DNA of 64,000 bases. Origin: Viridibacterium sp035456105. GTDB taxonomy: Bacteria > Pseudomonadota > Gammaproteobacteria > Burkholderiales > Rhodocyclaceae. The DNA is taken from NCBI GenBank assembly GCA_035456105.1, contig DATIDV010000047.1, positions 52,348-116,347 on the forward strand. The letters are read 5' to 3'. The notes under the pieces are model-generated. The model saw nothing but the letters and a program-made list of their open reading frames with translations, did no database searches and was not told the DNA's origin. The position numbers and the translations under genes were made by a program. Position 1 is the stretch's first letter, and each line of letters begins with the position of its first letter. Below are positions 8,107 to 17,150 of the stretch, in pieces.

Positions 8107-9357
8107 CTAGGCCTTGATGGCAGGCGCCACCTTGTGTTTTTCCATGTTCGGCAAGAAGGCCGTGACCAAGCCTAGCAGCGGCAGATACGCACAAATCTGA
8201 TACACGTACTCGATGCCATGGCGATCAGCCAGGCTTCCCAGCACCGCCGCGCTGATGCCGCCCATGCCGAAAGCGAAGCCGAAGAACATGCCGGACACGG
8301 CACCGACCTTGCCCGGCATCAGCTCCTGCGCGAAAACGAGAATCGCCGAGAAGGCTGAGGCGAGGATCAGGCCGATGATGAAGGTCAGGATGCCGGTCCA
8401 CATGATATCGGCATACGGCAGCATCAGCGTGAACGGTGCCGCGCCGAGGATGGACGCCCAGATCACGCGCTTGCGGCCGATACGGTCCCCAATCGGCCCG
8501 CCGAGAATCGTGCCCGCCGCGACGGCGAACAGGAACACGAAGAGATGGATCTGCGCTGACTGCACCGAGAGTTGGAACTTGCTCATCAGGTAGAAGATGT
8601 AATAGCTGCTGATGCTGGTCAGATAAAAATACTTCGAGAAAATCAGCACGAGCAAGACGAAGATCGACCAGGCCACCGTGCGCGGCGGCAGCGCGTTATG
8701 CGTGGCGCCGGGCTTCTTGCGGCTCTTGCCTGCGGCACTCAGATGCTGATGCTTGTACCAGTTGCCGATTTTCCACAGGATGCCGATGGCCAGCAGGGCT
8801 GCGAGTGCAAACCACGCGAGGCTGGACTGACCGTGCGGGATGATGATCAGCGCAGCGAGCAACGGACCTGCCGCACTGCCGGTGTTGCCGCCAACCTGGA
8901 AGATCGATTGCGCCAGACCATGCTTGCCGCCCGAAGCGAGACGCGCAATGCGTGACGACTCCGGATGAAAGATCGACGAGCCGGTGCCGACCAGTGCCGA
9001 GGCAATCAGCACGGTTTCAAAGTTCGGTGCAAAGGCGAGCACCAGCAGGCCGAGCAGGGTGCAGCCCATGCCGATGGAGAGCGAGTAGGGCTTCGGATAC
9101 TTGTCCGTGTAGAGGCCCACCAGCGGTTGCAGCAGCGACGCGGTGATCTGGTAGGTCAACGTGATCAGGCCGATCTGCGTGAAGCTCAGGCTGAACGTAC
9201 CCTTGAGCAATGGGTAGATCGACAGGATCAACGACTGGATCATGTCGTTAAGAAAGTGCGAGAAGCTGATCGCGCCCAGCACACGGAAGCGGGTGCGTTC
9301 GATTTTCGGCTCGTTCTTCTTTTCTGAGGCGGCGTTGGCCGTGATGCTGGTGTCCAT
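8107..9357 (-). CDS. fsr: MFS efflux protein, fosmidomycin-resistance (Fsr) type
   Basis: A 416-residue major facilitator exporter. The opening block FSHFLNDMIQSLILSIYPLLK, followed by LTYQITASLLQPLVGLYTDK and the signature FHPESSRIARLASGGKHGLAQS, is characteristic of the Fsr family. The frame extends to 9648, but the extra 97 residues are Pro/Arg-rich and unlike a membrane protein, so I start at ATG 9357. It diverges from an AraC regulator, which probably controls it. The family name gives no proof that the natural substrate is fosmidomycin. Confidence 0.88.
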   Translation of the reverse strand: MDTSITANAASEKKNEPKIERTRFRVLGAISFSHFLNDMIQSLILSIYPLLKGTFSLSFTQIGLITLTYQITASLLQPLVGLYTDKYPKPYSLSIGMGCTLLGLLVLAFAPNFETVLIASALVGTGSSIFHPESSRIARLASGGKHGLAQSIFQVGGNTGSAAGPLLAALIIIPHGQSSLAWFALAALLAIGILWKIGNWYKHQHLSAAGKSRKKPGATHNALPPRTVAWSIFVLLVLIFSKYFYLTSISSYYIFYLMSKFQLSVQSAQIHLFVFLFAVAAGTILGGPIGDRIGRKRVIWASILGAAPFTLMLPYADIMWTGILTFIIGLILASAFSAILVFAQELMPGKVGAVSGMFFGFAFGMGGISAAVLGSLADRHGIEYVYQICAYLPLLGLVTAFLPNMEKHKVAPAIKA

Positions 9358-9467
9358 GTGGCTGCTAGGTCTGCAACGTGGGAGGGAGGGGTGAATGCAA
9401 AACGACGGCGGACATCCTGGAATGGCCGCGAATTTTGATTGCCTAAGCAATACTACTGGCGGATGAG

Positions 9468-10325
9468 ATGCCCGTCCTGCGAGAATATGGCTTGAAGCTT
9501 CGAGAAATGGACATGCCGAAATCGCCGCCTTTTTCCCCGGATCCCGCCGCGCCACCAAACGGCTTTGCCGCGCCCTATATGCTTTACGACCGCACCGAGA
9601 TGCCGGTGACGGCCTTGGCTGCGGACTATTTGCCCGATCACGAGACACCGCGTCACGATCATCCGCATATCCAGCTGATCCACGCCGTGCGCGGCGTGAT
9701 GGTGGTCAGCACGCAGATAGGGCAGTGGATCGTGCCGCCGTCGCGTGGCCTGTGGATGCCGGCGGGGGTCGAACACTCGATCCGTATGGTCGGCAAGGTG
9801 GAGATGCGCACGGCCTTCATCCGGCCGGACGCCGCACCAGATCTACCCATACATTGCGCGGTGCTGGGGGTTTCGCCGCTGCTGCGCGAGCTGATTCTTG
9901 CTGCGGTCGAGGTGCCGCTGCCGTACGAGCTTGAGTCTCGTCACGGGCGTCTGATGCGCCTCCTGCTCGACGAAGTGCAGCAAATGCCAAGCCTGCCACT
10001 AAGCCTGCCGCGGCCTGAACATCCGCGTCTGCAAAGGATCTGCGAAACGATCACGCAAACACCTGATGACCAATCGAGGGCAGGCGACTGGGCGGAGCGC
10101 CTGAAGGTGGCCCCGAAAACCATCCATCGCCTGTTCCTGCGCGAGACTGGCATGACCTTCGGCCAGTGGCGCCAGCAAGCGCGCCTGCTGGCTGCGCTGG
10201 AGCACCTGGCGAGCGGCACGCGTGTTGTGGATGTGGCTCTGGAACTGGGCTACAACAGTCCTACTGCTTTTACGACGATGTTCAAACGCCAGTTTGGCGT
10301 AGCACCCAGCAGCTTCTTCTCATGA
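9468..10325 (+). CDS. AraC-family transcriptional regulator
   Basis: Cytoplasmic regulator of up to 285 residues. The N-terminal cupin-like part (HDHPHIQLIHAVRGVMVV, then WMPAGVEHSIRM) carries the His-rich ligand fold, and the C-terminal part has two helix-turn-helices ending in VALELGYNSPTAFTTMFKRQFG. The arrangement resembles NimR/YeaM, which controls a neighbouring MFS exporter in E. coli. Starts at 9468, 9507 and 9513 are all in frame; none has a decisive ribosome binding site. Divergent from the Fsr gene, 110 bp apart. Confidence 0.87.
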   Translation: MPVLREYGLKLREMDMPKSPPFSPDPAAPPNGFAAPYMLYDRTEMPVTALAADYLPDHETPRHDHPHIQLIHAVRGVMVVSTQIGQWIVPPSRGLWMPAGVEHSIRMVGKVEMRTAFIRPDAAPDLPIHCAVLGVSPLLRELILAAVEVPLPYELESRHGRLMRLLLDEVQQMPSLPLSLPRPEHPRLQRICETITQTPDDQSRAGDWAERLKVAPKTIHRLFLRETGMTFGQWRQQARLLAALEHLASGTRVVDVALELGYNSPTAFTTMFKRQFGVAPSSFFS

Positions 10326-10452
10326 ACTGCGGCAAGGGCGTAATGCTTTTTTACAGAATTGCGACAAACAGCGTGTCATCGGTGTCAACCTGTATGCCCA
10401 AAGGTTCGTTATTGCTCCTGTAACACGCTTAAACAGTGTTCTGGAGACTAGC

Positions 10453-10734
10453 ATGGGCCAAGCAGCCAACGAATCGTACGCCGAGTTTATCGACTCCCTT
10501 AAAGCAGCAGGCGTCGAGATTTCCAATGAATCCGAGTTGAAGGAACGCCTCGCCGAGTCGCAGCGCTGGCACTATGCCTTCATGACGCTGGCGCGCAATG
10601 GCGCGGCGCTGGGCATTCGCTTCCTCGACCGTGGCGCCAGCCGCCACACTGCATCGATTCGCAAGGCATTCCAGCGTTTCGAGTTTCCGGGTAATTCCGA
10701 CAGCGTCTTCGCAGATAACCTCGCCAGCGATTGA
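10453..10734 (+). CDS. conserved-looking small hypothetical protein
   Basis: A 93-residue soluble protein with no signal or membrane segment. GGAG lies eight bases before ATG 10453 and a hairpin follows the stop codon, so it is probably a real single-gene unit. The sequence is mostly amphipathic helix (SYAEFIDSLKAAGVEI, ELKERLAESQRWHYAFMTLARNG) with an Arg/His-rich end. I do not recognise the family. The 127 bases upstream and the 230 bases before surE hold no other gene. Confidence 0.65.
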   Translation: MGQAANESYAEFIDSLKAAGVEISNESELKERLAESQRWHYAFMTLARNGAALGIRFLDRGASRHTASIRKAFQRFEFPGNSDSVFADNLASD

Positions 10735-10754
10735 TCTGCTAACGGCATGACGTG

Positions 10755-10781
10755 GGCAGGCCTGCAATCGTGCAGCCTGCC
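10755..10781 (+). terminator. hairpin after the 93-residue gene
   Basis: GGCAGGCCTGCA and TGCAGCCTGCC pair over eleven positions with one bulged C and an ATCG loop, 20 bases after the stop codon. There is no clear U-tract, so it may be a weak terminator or an mRNA end-stabilising structure. Confidence 0.5.
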
Positions 10782-10964
10782 TGATCAACGCCAGGCGATT
10801 CGGCGTGGTGTCTCGCTTACTTCCCTGCAGCACTCTTTGCATGCCTGATGGCTGCCATGCGTCGGCGCGCCAAGACGTTGCACGGCGCAGTCTGTTGAGC
10901 GCAGCACCTATATAATTGCGCCTCTACCCACAGGATTGCCCGGCTCTCTGTCCGGGGATTTTTG

Positions 10965-11711
10965 ATGCGCATCTTATTGAGCAACGATGACGGTTATTTC
11001 GCGCCCGGCATCGCGGCACTGGCCGCAGAGCTGAGCCAGATTGCCGATATCACTGTCGTCGCCCCCGAACGTGATCGCAGCGGCGCCAGCAACTCGCTGA
11101 CGCTGGATCGTCCCCTGCAATTGCGCCGTGCTGCCAACGGCTTCTACTACGTCAATGGCACCCCCACCGACTGCGTGCACCTGGCTGTCACGGGCATGCT
11201 CGATCACATGCCGGATATCGTCGTTTCAGGCGTGAACCATGGCGCCAATATGGGCGACGACACTATTTATTCCGGCACGGTTGCAGCTGCAACCGAAGGC
11301 TTCCTTCTTGGCCTGCCGGCAATTGCCGTGTCACTCGTCGGCAAACAGGCCTCGCATTTTGCGACGGCAGCCCGCATTGCACGCCAGCTCGTCGAACGCT
11401 TCGCTGCCGAGCCTTTTGGCGCGCCGACCCTGCTCAATGTGAACGTGCCGGATCTGCCCTTCGAGCAGCTCGAAGGCACGCGTGTGACGCGCCTGGGGCG
11501 CAGGCATCGTGCCGAGCCAGTGATTCGCGCCAGCAACCCGCGCGGCGAGACGATTTATTGGGTCGGCGCAGCCGGCGAAGCGGCTGATGCAGGCGAGGGC
11601 ACTGACTTCAATGCTGTCGCGCATGGCTTCGTTTCCATTACGCCTTTGCAGATAGACTTGACCCACACCGCGCAGATCACCGGCGTGGCAAACTGGCTGC
11701 AAAAAACCTGA
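10965..11711 (+). CDS. surE: 5'/3'-nucleotidase SurE
   Basis: Metal-dependent nucleoside monophosphatase (248 residues) linked to stationary-phase survival. The N-terminal LSNDDGYFAPGI with the metal-binding Asp pair, the block APERDRSGASNSLT, and SGVNHGANMGDDTIYSGT are the SurE signatures. ATG 10965 follows TCCGGGGA; a TTG three bases earlier is in frame. A TATAAT hexamer at 10911-10916 may be the promoter's -10, although I see no matching -35 at 17 bp. It opens the surE-pcm-nlpD-rpoS block. Confidence 0.95.
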   Translation: MRILLSNDDGYFAPGIAALAAELSQIADITVVAPERDRSGASNSLTLDRPLQLRRAANGFYYVNGTPTDCVHLAVTGMLDHMPDIVVSGVNHGANMGDDTIYSGTVAAATEGFLLGLPAIAVSLVGKQASHFATAARIARQLVERFAAEPFGAPTLLNVNVPDLPFEQLEGTRVTRLGRRHRAEPVIRASNPRGETIYWVGAAGEAADAGEGTDFNAVAHGFVSITPLQIDLTHTAQITGVANWLQKT

Positions 11712-11769
11712 TGCTTCCTTCCCGGGTTTTGTCCAAGTTCTTGTCAGATTCACTGCACGCTTTTTGCCC

Positions 11770-12432
11770 ATGATCGACGCTGCCCGCTCTGCAAGTCTCT
11801 CCGCTTCCCGTGCGCGCGCCCGCATGATCGAGCACCTGCGCAAGCTCAAGATCGCCGATGAGGCGGTGCTCGATGCCATGAACCGCGTCCCGCGCCATGC
11901 GTTCGTTGAAGAGGCGCTGGCCAGCCGAGCCTATGAAGATACGGCGCTGCCTCTGGGTTTCCAGCAGACGATTTCGCAGCCCTTCGTAGTTGCCCGCATG
12001 CTCGAACTTCTCGTGGCAGGTGGCCGTGCGCTCGGCAAGACGCTGGAAGTCGGTACAGGCTGCGGTTATCAGGCCGCTGTGCTGTCGTGCATCGCCAGTG
12101 ATGTGTACTCGATGGAGCGCATCGCCAAGCTGTTGGATCGTGCCCGCGCCAATCTGCGTCCGCTGAAGATCCCGAACATCCGCCTGAAGCATGGCGACGG
12201 CAGTCTCGGCCTGCCAGAAATCGCACCCTTTGACACCATCATTCTTGCCGCGGCCGGAACGGCCGTACCACCCGCCTTGCTCAAACAGCTTGCGCCGGGT
12301 GGGCGCATGGTGATGCCATTGGGATCGACGAATCAGGTCATCCTGCTCATCGAGCATTCGCTGAGCGGCGGTTTCAAGGAAACGCGTCTCGACGCAGTAC
12401 GTTTCGTCCCACTTTTGCCAGGAACCGAATGA
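11770..12432 (+). CDS. pcm: protein-L-isoaspartate O-methyltransferase
   Basis: Repairs isoaspartyl damage in ageing proteins using S-adenosylmethionine; 220 residues, the usual length. It shows the VPRHAFV and QTISQPFVVARMLELL substrate-side motifs, the SAM-binding TLEVGTGCGYQAAVLS, and LKHGDGSLGLP. The ATG at 11770 is preferred over an in-frame TTG at 11764. It follows surE by 58 bases and its stop overlaps the nlpD start by four bases, so the two are translationally coupled. Confidence 0.95.
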   Translation: MIDAARSASLSASRARARMIEHLRKLKIADEAVLDAMNRVPRHAFVEEALASRAYEDTALPLGFQQTISQPFVVARMLELLVAGGRALGKTLEVGTGCGYQAAVLSCIASDVYSMERIAKLLDRARANLRPLKIPNIRLKHGDGSLGLPEIAPFDTIILAAAGTAVPPALLKQLAPGGRMVMPLGSTNQVILLIEHSLSGGFKETRLDAVRFVPLLPGTE

Positions 12433-13529
12433 ACGATCGCACGCCCAGTTTGTATCCGCTGACCTGCCTCCAGCCCTTGTTGTTGGCGGCAATCCTGACT
12501 GCGTGCGCGAGTTCCGCGCCTGCTCCTGTCGAGACACGAGATACCTCACGTACCACGGGGGCTGTGGGGCCAGTCGTGAGTTCATCCAGTTCCGCCGCTA
12601 GCGCTGCAACGGGGGCGCGCTCCGGTTACTACGTCGTAAAGAAGGGTGACACGCTTTACAGCATCGCCATGGAGAATGGCCGCTCCTACCGTGATGTGGC
12701 CGCCTGGAACAACATCGACAATCCGGCCCAGATTGCCGTAGGCCAGGAATTACGCCTACAGCCGCCGGAGGCACCCGGCGCCAGCTCTTCGGGCACGCGG
12801 CCGGTTATCGTGCCGCGCATCGAATCCCATCCTATTGATCAATCAGTACCCACTGCAACGCAGTCCAGCTCGGCTGCAGGCAGTGCTGCAAGCGCTTTGC
12901 CCGCAGCGGGAAGCACGACCAGCGCAAATGCCGCTGGCATCGTAAGCGAGCCGCGTGGTGGCCGAGTGCCATACTCGGACAAGGCCTGGAAGGATTTGCA
13001 AGCGGCAGCCTTAGCGCAGTCCGAGCCCAAGGCAGCTCCGACTTCCTCTTCTGCACCCGTAACTGAGGTTAAACCCGTAGTCGGCTCGGCTTCCGCACCT
13101 CTTCCTGCGCCGGCAAATTCCGCTCCCGCTGCGGTGGATAACGCGACGAAAACCAGCGATGATGGCATCGAGTGGAGCTGGCCATCGGTTGGCAAGGTTA
13201 TCGGCACCTTCAATGACAGCAGCAATAAAGGGGTAGACATCGCGGGTGCGATTGGCGACCCTGTAGTCGCTGCTGCGAGTGGTAAAGTGATTTACGCAGG
13301 TTCGGCCTTGCGGGGATATGGAAACCTCGTCATCATCCAGCATGCAGCGCAGTACACCTCGGTGTATGCGCACAACAAAGAAATTCTGGTGAAGGAAAAC
13401 CAGTCTGTTCAAAAGGGTCAAAAAGTTGCTGTAATGGGCGACAGTGACGCAGACAGACCGAAACTGCATTTTGAAGTTCGCAAGCAGGGCAAGCCTGCGG
13501 ATCCACTCAAATACTTACCGACGCGCTGA
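12429..13529 (+). CDS. nlpD: lipoprotein NlpD, LysM plus degenerate M23 domain
   Basis: Envelope lipoprotein of 366 residues expected to activate the AmiC amidase during cell separation. A lipobox LTAC places the lipidated Cys at 26. A LysM domain follows (about 73-117, YYVVKKGDTLYSIA), then a long Ala/Ser/Pro linker and a C-terminal M23/LytM domain. The first metal ligand of active M23 peptidases is absent (SNKGVDIAG instead of an HxGxD pattern), while LHFEVR is kept, the usual state of NlpD activators that do not cut peptidoglycan. The rpoS promoter of many Proteobacteria lies within nlpD; I did not find it by eye. Confidence 0.93.
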   Translation: MNDRTPSLYPLTCLQPLLLAAILTACASSAPAPVETRDTSRTTGAVGPVVSSSSSAASAATGARSGYYVVKKGDTLYSIAMENGRSYRDVAAWNNIDNPAQIAVGQELRLQPPEAPGASSSGTRPVIVPRIESHPIDQSVPTATQSSSAAGSAASALPAAGSTTSANAAGIVSEPRGGRVPYSDKAWKDLQAAALAQSEPKAAPTSSSAPVTEVKPVVGSASAPLPAPANSAPAAVDNATKTSDDGIEWSWPSVGKVIGTFNDSSNKGVDIAGAIGDPVVAAASGKVIYAGSALRGYGNLVIIQHAAQYTSVYAHNKEILVKENQSVQKGQKVAVMGDSDADRPKLHFEVRKQGKPADPLKYLPTR

Positions 13530-13537
13530 GGGCTCAT

Positions 13538-14476
13538 ATGGCAGAACCGGAATTCCTCGATGAACCGGAAGAAAAGGAATCCGATGTTCCTGCCGAGCTC
13601 GAAGCATTCGCGGATGTCGTACCTGCCGTTGTCCCCGAGAGTGAGTTTCTCAACGACGTCACGCAGATCTATCTCAATGAAATCGGCATAAACCCGCTGC
13701 TGACCGCAGAGCAGGAAGGCATCCTGTCGCGGCGTGTGAAGCAGGGCGATTTCGCTGCGCGCCAGAAAATGATCGAACACAACCTGCGTCTGGTTGTGAA
13801 CATCGCAAAGCACTACCTCAATCGCGGCATCCCGCTGCTCGATCTGGTCGAAGAAGGCAACCTCGGCCTGATGCATGCGCTCGACAAGTTCGACCCCGAG
13901 CGTGGCTTTCGTTTCTCGACTTATGCGACTTGGTGGATCCGCCAGAACATCGAGCGCGCGATCATGAATCAGTCGCGCACCATTCGCCTGCCGGTGCACG
14001 TGGTTAAAGAGCTCAATCAGGTCCTGCGTGCGCAGCGCCAGCTTGAGGCTTCCAATGGCTTCAGCGCCACGCCGGAAGCCATTGCTGAGCGCCTCGACAG
14101 ACCTGTCGCAGACGTTCGTGCGGTGCTTGCGCTGAACGAGCACACGGCTTCACTCGACGCACCGCTCGACATCGATCCCAATCTTTCGATTGGCGAATCC
14201 ATTGCTGACGAACAAGCCATCAGCCCCGAGCTCAACATTCACAACGGCGAAGTCGAATCGCTGATTCGCGAGTGGATCGCGCAGCTTACGGACAAGCAAC
14301 GCCTCGTCATTCAATATCGCTATGGCATTGACGACGTAGAGGTGCTGACGCTGGAAGACCTCGCCGCGCAAATGGATCTGACTCGCGAGCGGGTGCGCCA
14401 GATTCAACTCGAAGCGCTGGCGCAACTGCGCCGACTGATCAAGCGCCGTGGTGTGTCGCGGGACGTGCTGTTCTGA
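13538..14476 (+). CDS. rpoS: RNA polymerase sigma factor RpoS
   Basis: General stress and stationary-phase sigma factor, 312 residues. Region 1.2 is seen in VTQIYLNEIGINPLLTAEQE, regions 2.2-2.4 in EEGNLGLMHALDKFDPERGF and FSTYATWWIRQNIERAIMNQ, region 3 in RLPVHVVKELNQVLRAQRQL, and the region 4.2 helix-turn-helix in LEDLAAQMDLTRERVRQIQL. It starts 9 bases after nlpD. The surE-pcm-nlpD-rpoS order separates it from RpoD and RpoH. A hairpin follows at 14485. Confidence 0.96.
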   Translation: MAEPEFLDEPEEKESDVPAELEAFADVVPAVVPESEFLNDVTQIYLNEIGINPLLTAEQEGILSRRVKQGDFAARQKMIEHNLRLVVNIAKHYLNRGIPLLDLVEEGNLGLMHALDKFDPERGFRFSTYATWWIRQNIERAIMNQSRTIRLPVHVVKELNQVLRAQRQLEASNGFSATPEAIAERLDRPVADVRAVLALNEHTASLDAPLDIDPNLSIGESIADEQAISPELNIHNGEVESLIREWIAQLTDKQRLVIQYRYGIDDVEVLTLEDLAAQMDLTRERVRQIQLEALAQLRRLIKRRGVSRDVLF

Positions 14477-14484
14477 GATGTGTA

Positions 14485-14509
14485 CAGCGCGCGTGTCCTG
14501 CGCGCGCTG
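14485..14509. terminator. hairpin between convergent rpoS and OGT genes
   Basis: CAGCGCGCG and CGCGCGCTG form a perfect 9-bp stem around a seven-base loop, nine bases past the rpoS stop. Neither side has a U-tract, so termination would be imperfect; it may serve both strands. Confidence 0.55.
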
Positions 14510-14551
14510 ATGTCCTTATCTGAAGCGATTCCAGTCGGTCGGCGATGCGTG

Positions 14552-16303
14552 TCAGCCCGCACGATGTTGCATCATCGTGCCGCGCATGAGCACCGCGAAG
14601 TCCTGCGCAAAGCCCACTAGATCAAACAACGCACAAGTCGGCAGGTTTGCGTGCAGGCGTTGTCGCAACGCTTGCAGCGCATCGGGAGCGTTGCCCAAAG
14701 CGACGGCGCGCGCCACATAGTCGTCTGTGGTGCCCGTGATCAAGTCGTTGAGGCCTGCAGTACGCAAGAGCGCAGCACCAAGGCGCGTGTGTAGCGCCTC
14801 TCCCGTTAGCGTAACGAAGGGAGTGCCGCGACACAGTGCATCGCAACCAGTCGTACCGCCCGTGAAGGGAAAGGCATCGAGCAGCAGGTCGATTTCTTCG
14901 TAGGTTGCCAGATAGCGATCAGGTGCCATGCGTGGCCGGATATCCAGTCGGTCCGCCGTGATGCCGTGGTGAGCGAAGCGTTCCAGCACATCAGACTTGA
15001 CCAGTTCCTCATCGCCGGCGGCGGCAATCAGAATCATGCGACTGTCGAGCACGCTGTGAAGGATTGTCGACCATGCAGCAACGGCACTATCGCTGACTTT
15101 TGCGAGATTGTTGAGGCTGCCGAAAGTGACCTGGCCGCTGCGCAAGCACGGCGTGTCCTGATTCGCGGGAAGTCGTAGTTCCGCCGCGTCACGCACGTAG
15201 TAGGTTTGCGCCAGCGACAAGGGCCGTTCGCTGCTCCAGCCGTCGTTGAGCAGCGCGAGGTCGGGTGGAACAAGGACGTAGTCAATCTGCTCCAGCCCGC
15301 TGGTGCCCGGGAAGCCCAGCCAGCTCATCTGAATGGGAGCGGGGCGACGCGCGAATACACCGAGCCGGCCGCCATCCGAATGACCACCCAGATCAATCAG
15401 GATGTCGATGTGCTCGCGCGTGATCAAGCTTGCGATCTCGACATCGTTGCGATCGCCGACGTCATGCCAGGCGCTGGTGCCGGCTTTGGCGCGTGCGCTC
15501 CAGTCGTCCTGATGATTGCCGGTGTTGAAGGCGATCGAATCGATGCCATTAGCCTGCAAGGCAGGTAATAGTGGAATGACGAAACGACCTACCGCGTGGT
15601 TGCGCAGGTCCGAGCTCACCCAGCCAATCCGCAGCTTGCGATTGTTGCTGTCTGATACCGAAATGTCATTTCCGGGCTCGGGTAAGAGCAGCGCATGGCT
15701 ACGCCCTTCGTTGAGAATATCGGCAGCGCTGACGTGGTCGGCATGCAACATGGCCCACATCAGGTTCGAGCGGAAGTCCGTGTTGGCGGGTTGGTTTGCG
15801 ATGGCTTGGCGCAGCCAGTCGATCGCTTCAGCGGCGTGCCCGAGATCCTTGAACAGCGTGCCGAGGCTGCTTGCGACGCTGGCATTGTCCGGCTCCAGCG
15901 CCAGCGCTTGGTGTGCACTCTGCAAGGCATCCTGGAATCGCCCGAGACGCACGTTGGCCGTGGTGAGGTTGGCCCAAGCCGCGATATTGTGTGGATTGCT
16001 GGTCACGGCCATGCGCAGGTTTTCGCGCGCTACGTCATATTGCTGGCGCAGGCAGAAAACGATGCCGATGCCGGCGGCCACCTCGTCGGCAGCGAGACCC
16101 AGATGCAGCGCCTTGCCGTAGGCATCGATGGCGTCTGCGGCATGGCCCGCCTGGGCTAAGGATAGCCCGAGGCCCGCGTGCGCGCGCGCATTGCGAGGCG
16201 CAGCTGCGATCAGTTCCCGCCAGGCTAGGATGGCATCGCGCCAGTTGCCGGCATGGCTGAGTTGCTCAGCTCGCCGGGCTTGTTGGTTCAAAGCGGAAGG
16301 CAT
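14552..16303 (-). CDS. TPR protein with OGT-like (GT41) glycosyltransferase domain
   Basis: A 583-residue cytoplasmic enzyme of the bacterial O-GlcNAc-transferase/SPINDLY type. Residues about 5-200 are TPR repeats (for example AHAGLGLSLAQAGHAADAID); the rest is a GT41-like catalytic region. Key features are intact: RIGWVSSDLRNHAVG (about 225-239), RPAPIQMSWLGFPGTSG (about 320-336), the lysine of GSLNNLAKVSD (K402, the equivalent of the human OGT catalytic-site lysine), and the GGTTG loop (482-486). It probably transfers a sugar to Ser/Thr of a protein. It is the last gene of a three-gene glycosylation module. Sugar and target are unknown. Confidence 0.88.
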   Translation of the reverse strand: MPSALNQQARRAEQLSHAGNWRDAILAWRELIAAAPRNARAHAGLGLSLAQAGHAADAIDAYGKALHLGLAADEVAAGIGIVFCLRQQYDVARENLRMAVTSNPHNIAAWANLTTANVRLGRFQDALQSAHQALALEPDNASVASSLGTLFKDLGHAAEAIDWLRQAIANQPANTDFRSNLMWAMLHADHVSAADILNEGRSHALLLPEPGNDISVSDSNNRKLRIGWVSSDLRNHAVGRFVIPLLPALQANGIDSIAFNTGNHQDDWSARAKAGTSAWHDVGDRNDVEIASLITREHIDILIDLGGHSDGGRLGVFARRPAPIQMSWLGFPGTSGLEQIDYVLVPPDLALLNDGWSSERPLSLAQTYYVRDAAELRLPANQDTPCLRSGQVTFGSLNNLAKVSDSAVAAWSTILHSVLDSRMILIAAAGDEELVKSDVLERFAHHGITADRLDIRPRMAPDRYLATYEEIDLLLDAFPFTGGTTGCDALCRGTPFVTLTGEALHTRLGAALLRTAGLNDLITGTTDDYVARAVALGNAPDALQALRQRLHANLPTCALFDLVGFAQDFAVLMRGTMMQHRAG

Positions 16304-16325
16304 GGGTAGGCGTGCCGTTCAAGTG

Positions 16326-17150
16326 CTACTGCTTGTTGCGTTGCATTGCCACAGCGACGCGGTGAAGCTTGCCTGCGTGCCAGAACTGGCACAGCGAAGC
16401 GGCATCGTCGAACATGAGGGTACGCGCGCGCGGCAGGTCAGGTTCGGGGAGGGGAGCATCGGGCGTGCGTCCCAGCGTGGCGGCATGCTTGCGTGCGAAG
16501 ATGGCACGGTACCTGAGCCAGCTGGCGCCGAAACTGCCGCGCGACATGTGCAGGATGGGTACGTCAGTCATGATGCCGACACGCAGGCCCTGCAGGTGAG
16601 CCGACAGGCTGAAATCCACGTCGTAAAGATGAAAGCCGTCGAAGTTGTGCGCGTCAAACTGCTGTATTTCGATTGCTCTGCGGTTGGCAATCATGCACAG
16701 GCCGTCGATGACTTGGGCGTGCTCAACCTTGGCGCCGGTGCAGCCGAAGATGTCCAAGGACAATTGCGCCCGGCCGGGTGGGGCGTGCGATACGGCGCCG
16801 CGCTGGTGCTCGGGGCCTGCTGACCACCAGTAACCATCTGCGACTGCCGTGGCACCCGCGAAGCCCAGTACGTCGAAATCCTGTGCCAGTCGCTGTTCGA
16901 CCTTGCTTGCGAAGTCATCGTCGAGGATCAGGATGTCATCATGCGAGAACACAACGATGTCGCCACGCGAGCGCACGATACCGCGGTTGTAGGCCTCGGC
17001 TAGCGAGGTGGCATCGTGGATGCCAATGATCTCGAAGGCTCGGTCTGCCAGCAGGCGCTCGTAGCTCTGCACAATGTGCGCATACTTGCCGGCGTCGATG
17101 CTGCAAACTATGACGCTCCAGGTCTTTTGCGTGTCTTTGGTGGTACTCAT
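16326..17150 (-). CDS. glycosyltransferase, family 2-like
   Basis: A 274-residue soluble GT-A-fold enzyme. WSVIVCSID opens the nucleotide-sugar domain, AEAYNRGIVRSRGDIVVFSHDD carries the acidic metal/sugar-binding site (HDD 70-72), and DGFHLYDVDFSLSA (about 171-184) fits the acceptor-side acidic motif. The start at ATG 17150 overlaps the TGA of the 1301-residue gene by four bases, so the two are coupled. It ends 22 bases before the OGT-like gene, consistent with one transcript. I infer addition of one sugar to a glycan or glycoprotein. Confidence 0.82.
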   Translation of the reverse strand: MSTTKDTQKTWSVIVCSIDAGKYAHIVQSYERLLADRAFEIIGIHDATSLAEAYNRGIVRSRGDIVVFSHDDILILDDDFASKVEQRLAQDFDVLGFAGATAVADGYWWSAGPEHQRGAVSHAPPGRAQLSLDIFGCTGAKVEHAQVIDGLCMIANRRAIEIQQFDAHNFDGFHLYDVDFSLSAHLQGLRVGIMTDVPILHMSRGSFGASWLRYRAIFARKHAATLGRTPDAPLPEPDLPRARTLMFDDAASLCQFWHAGKLHRVAVAMQRNKQ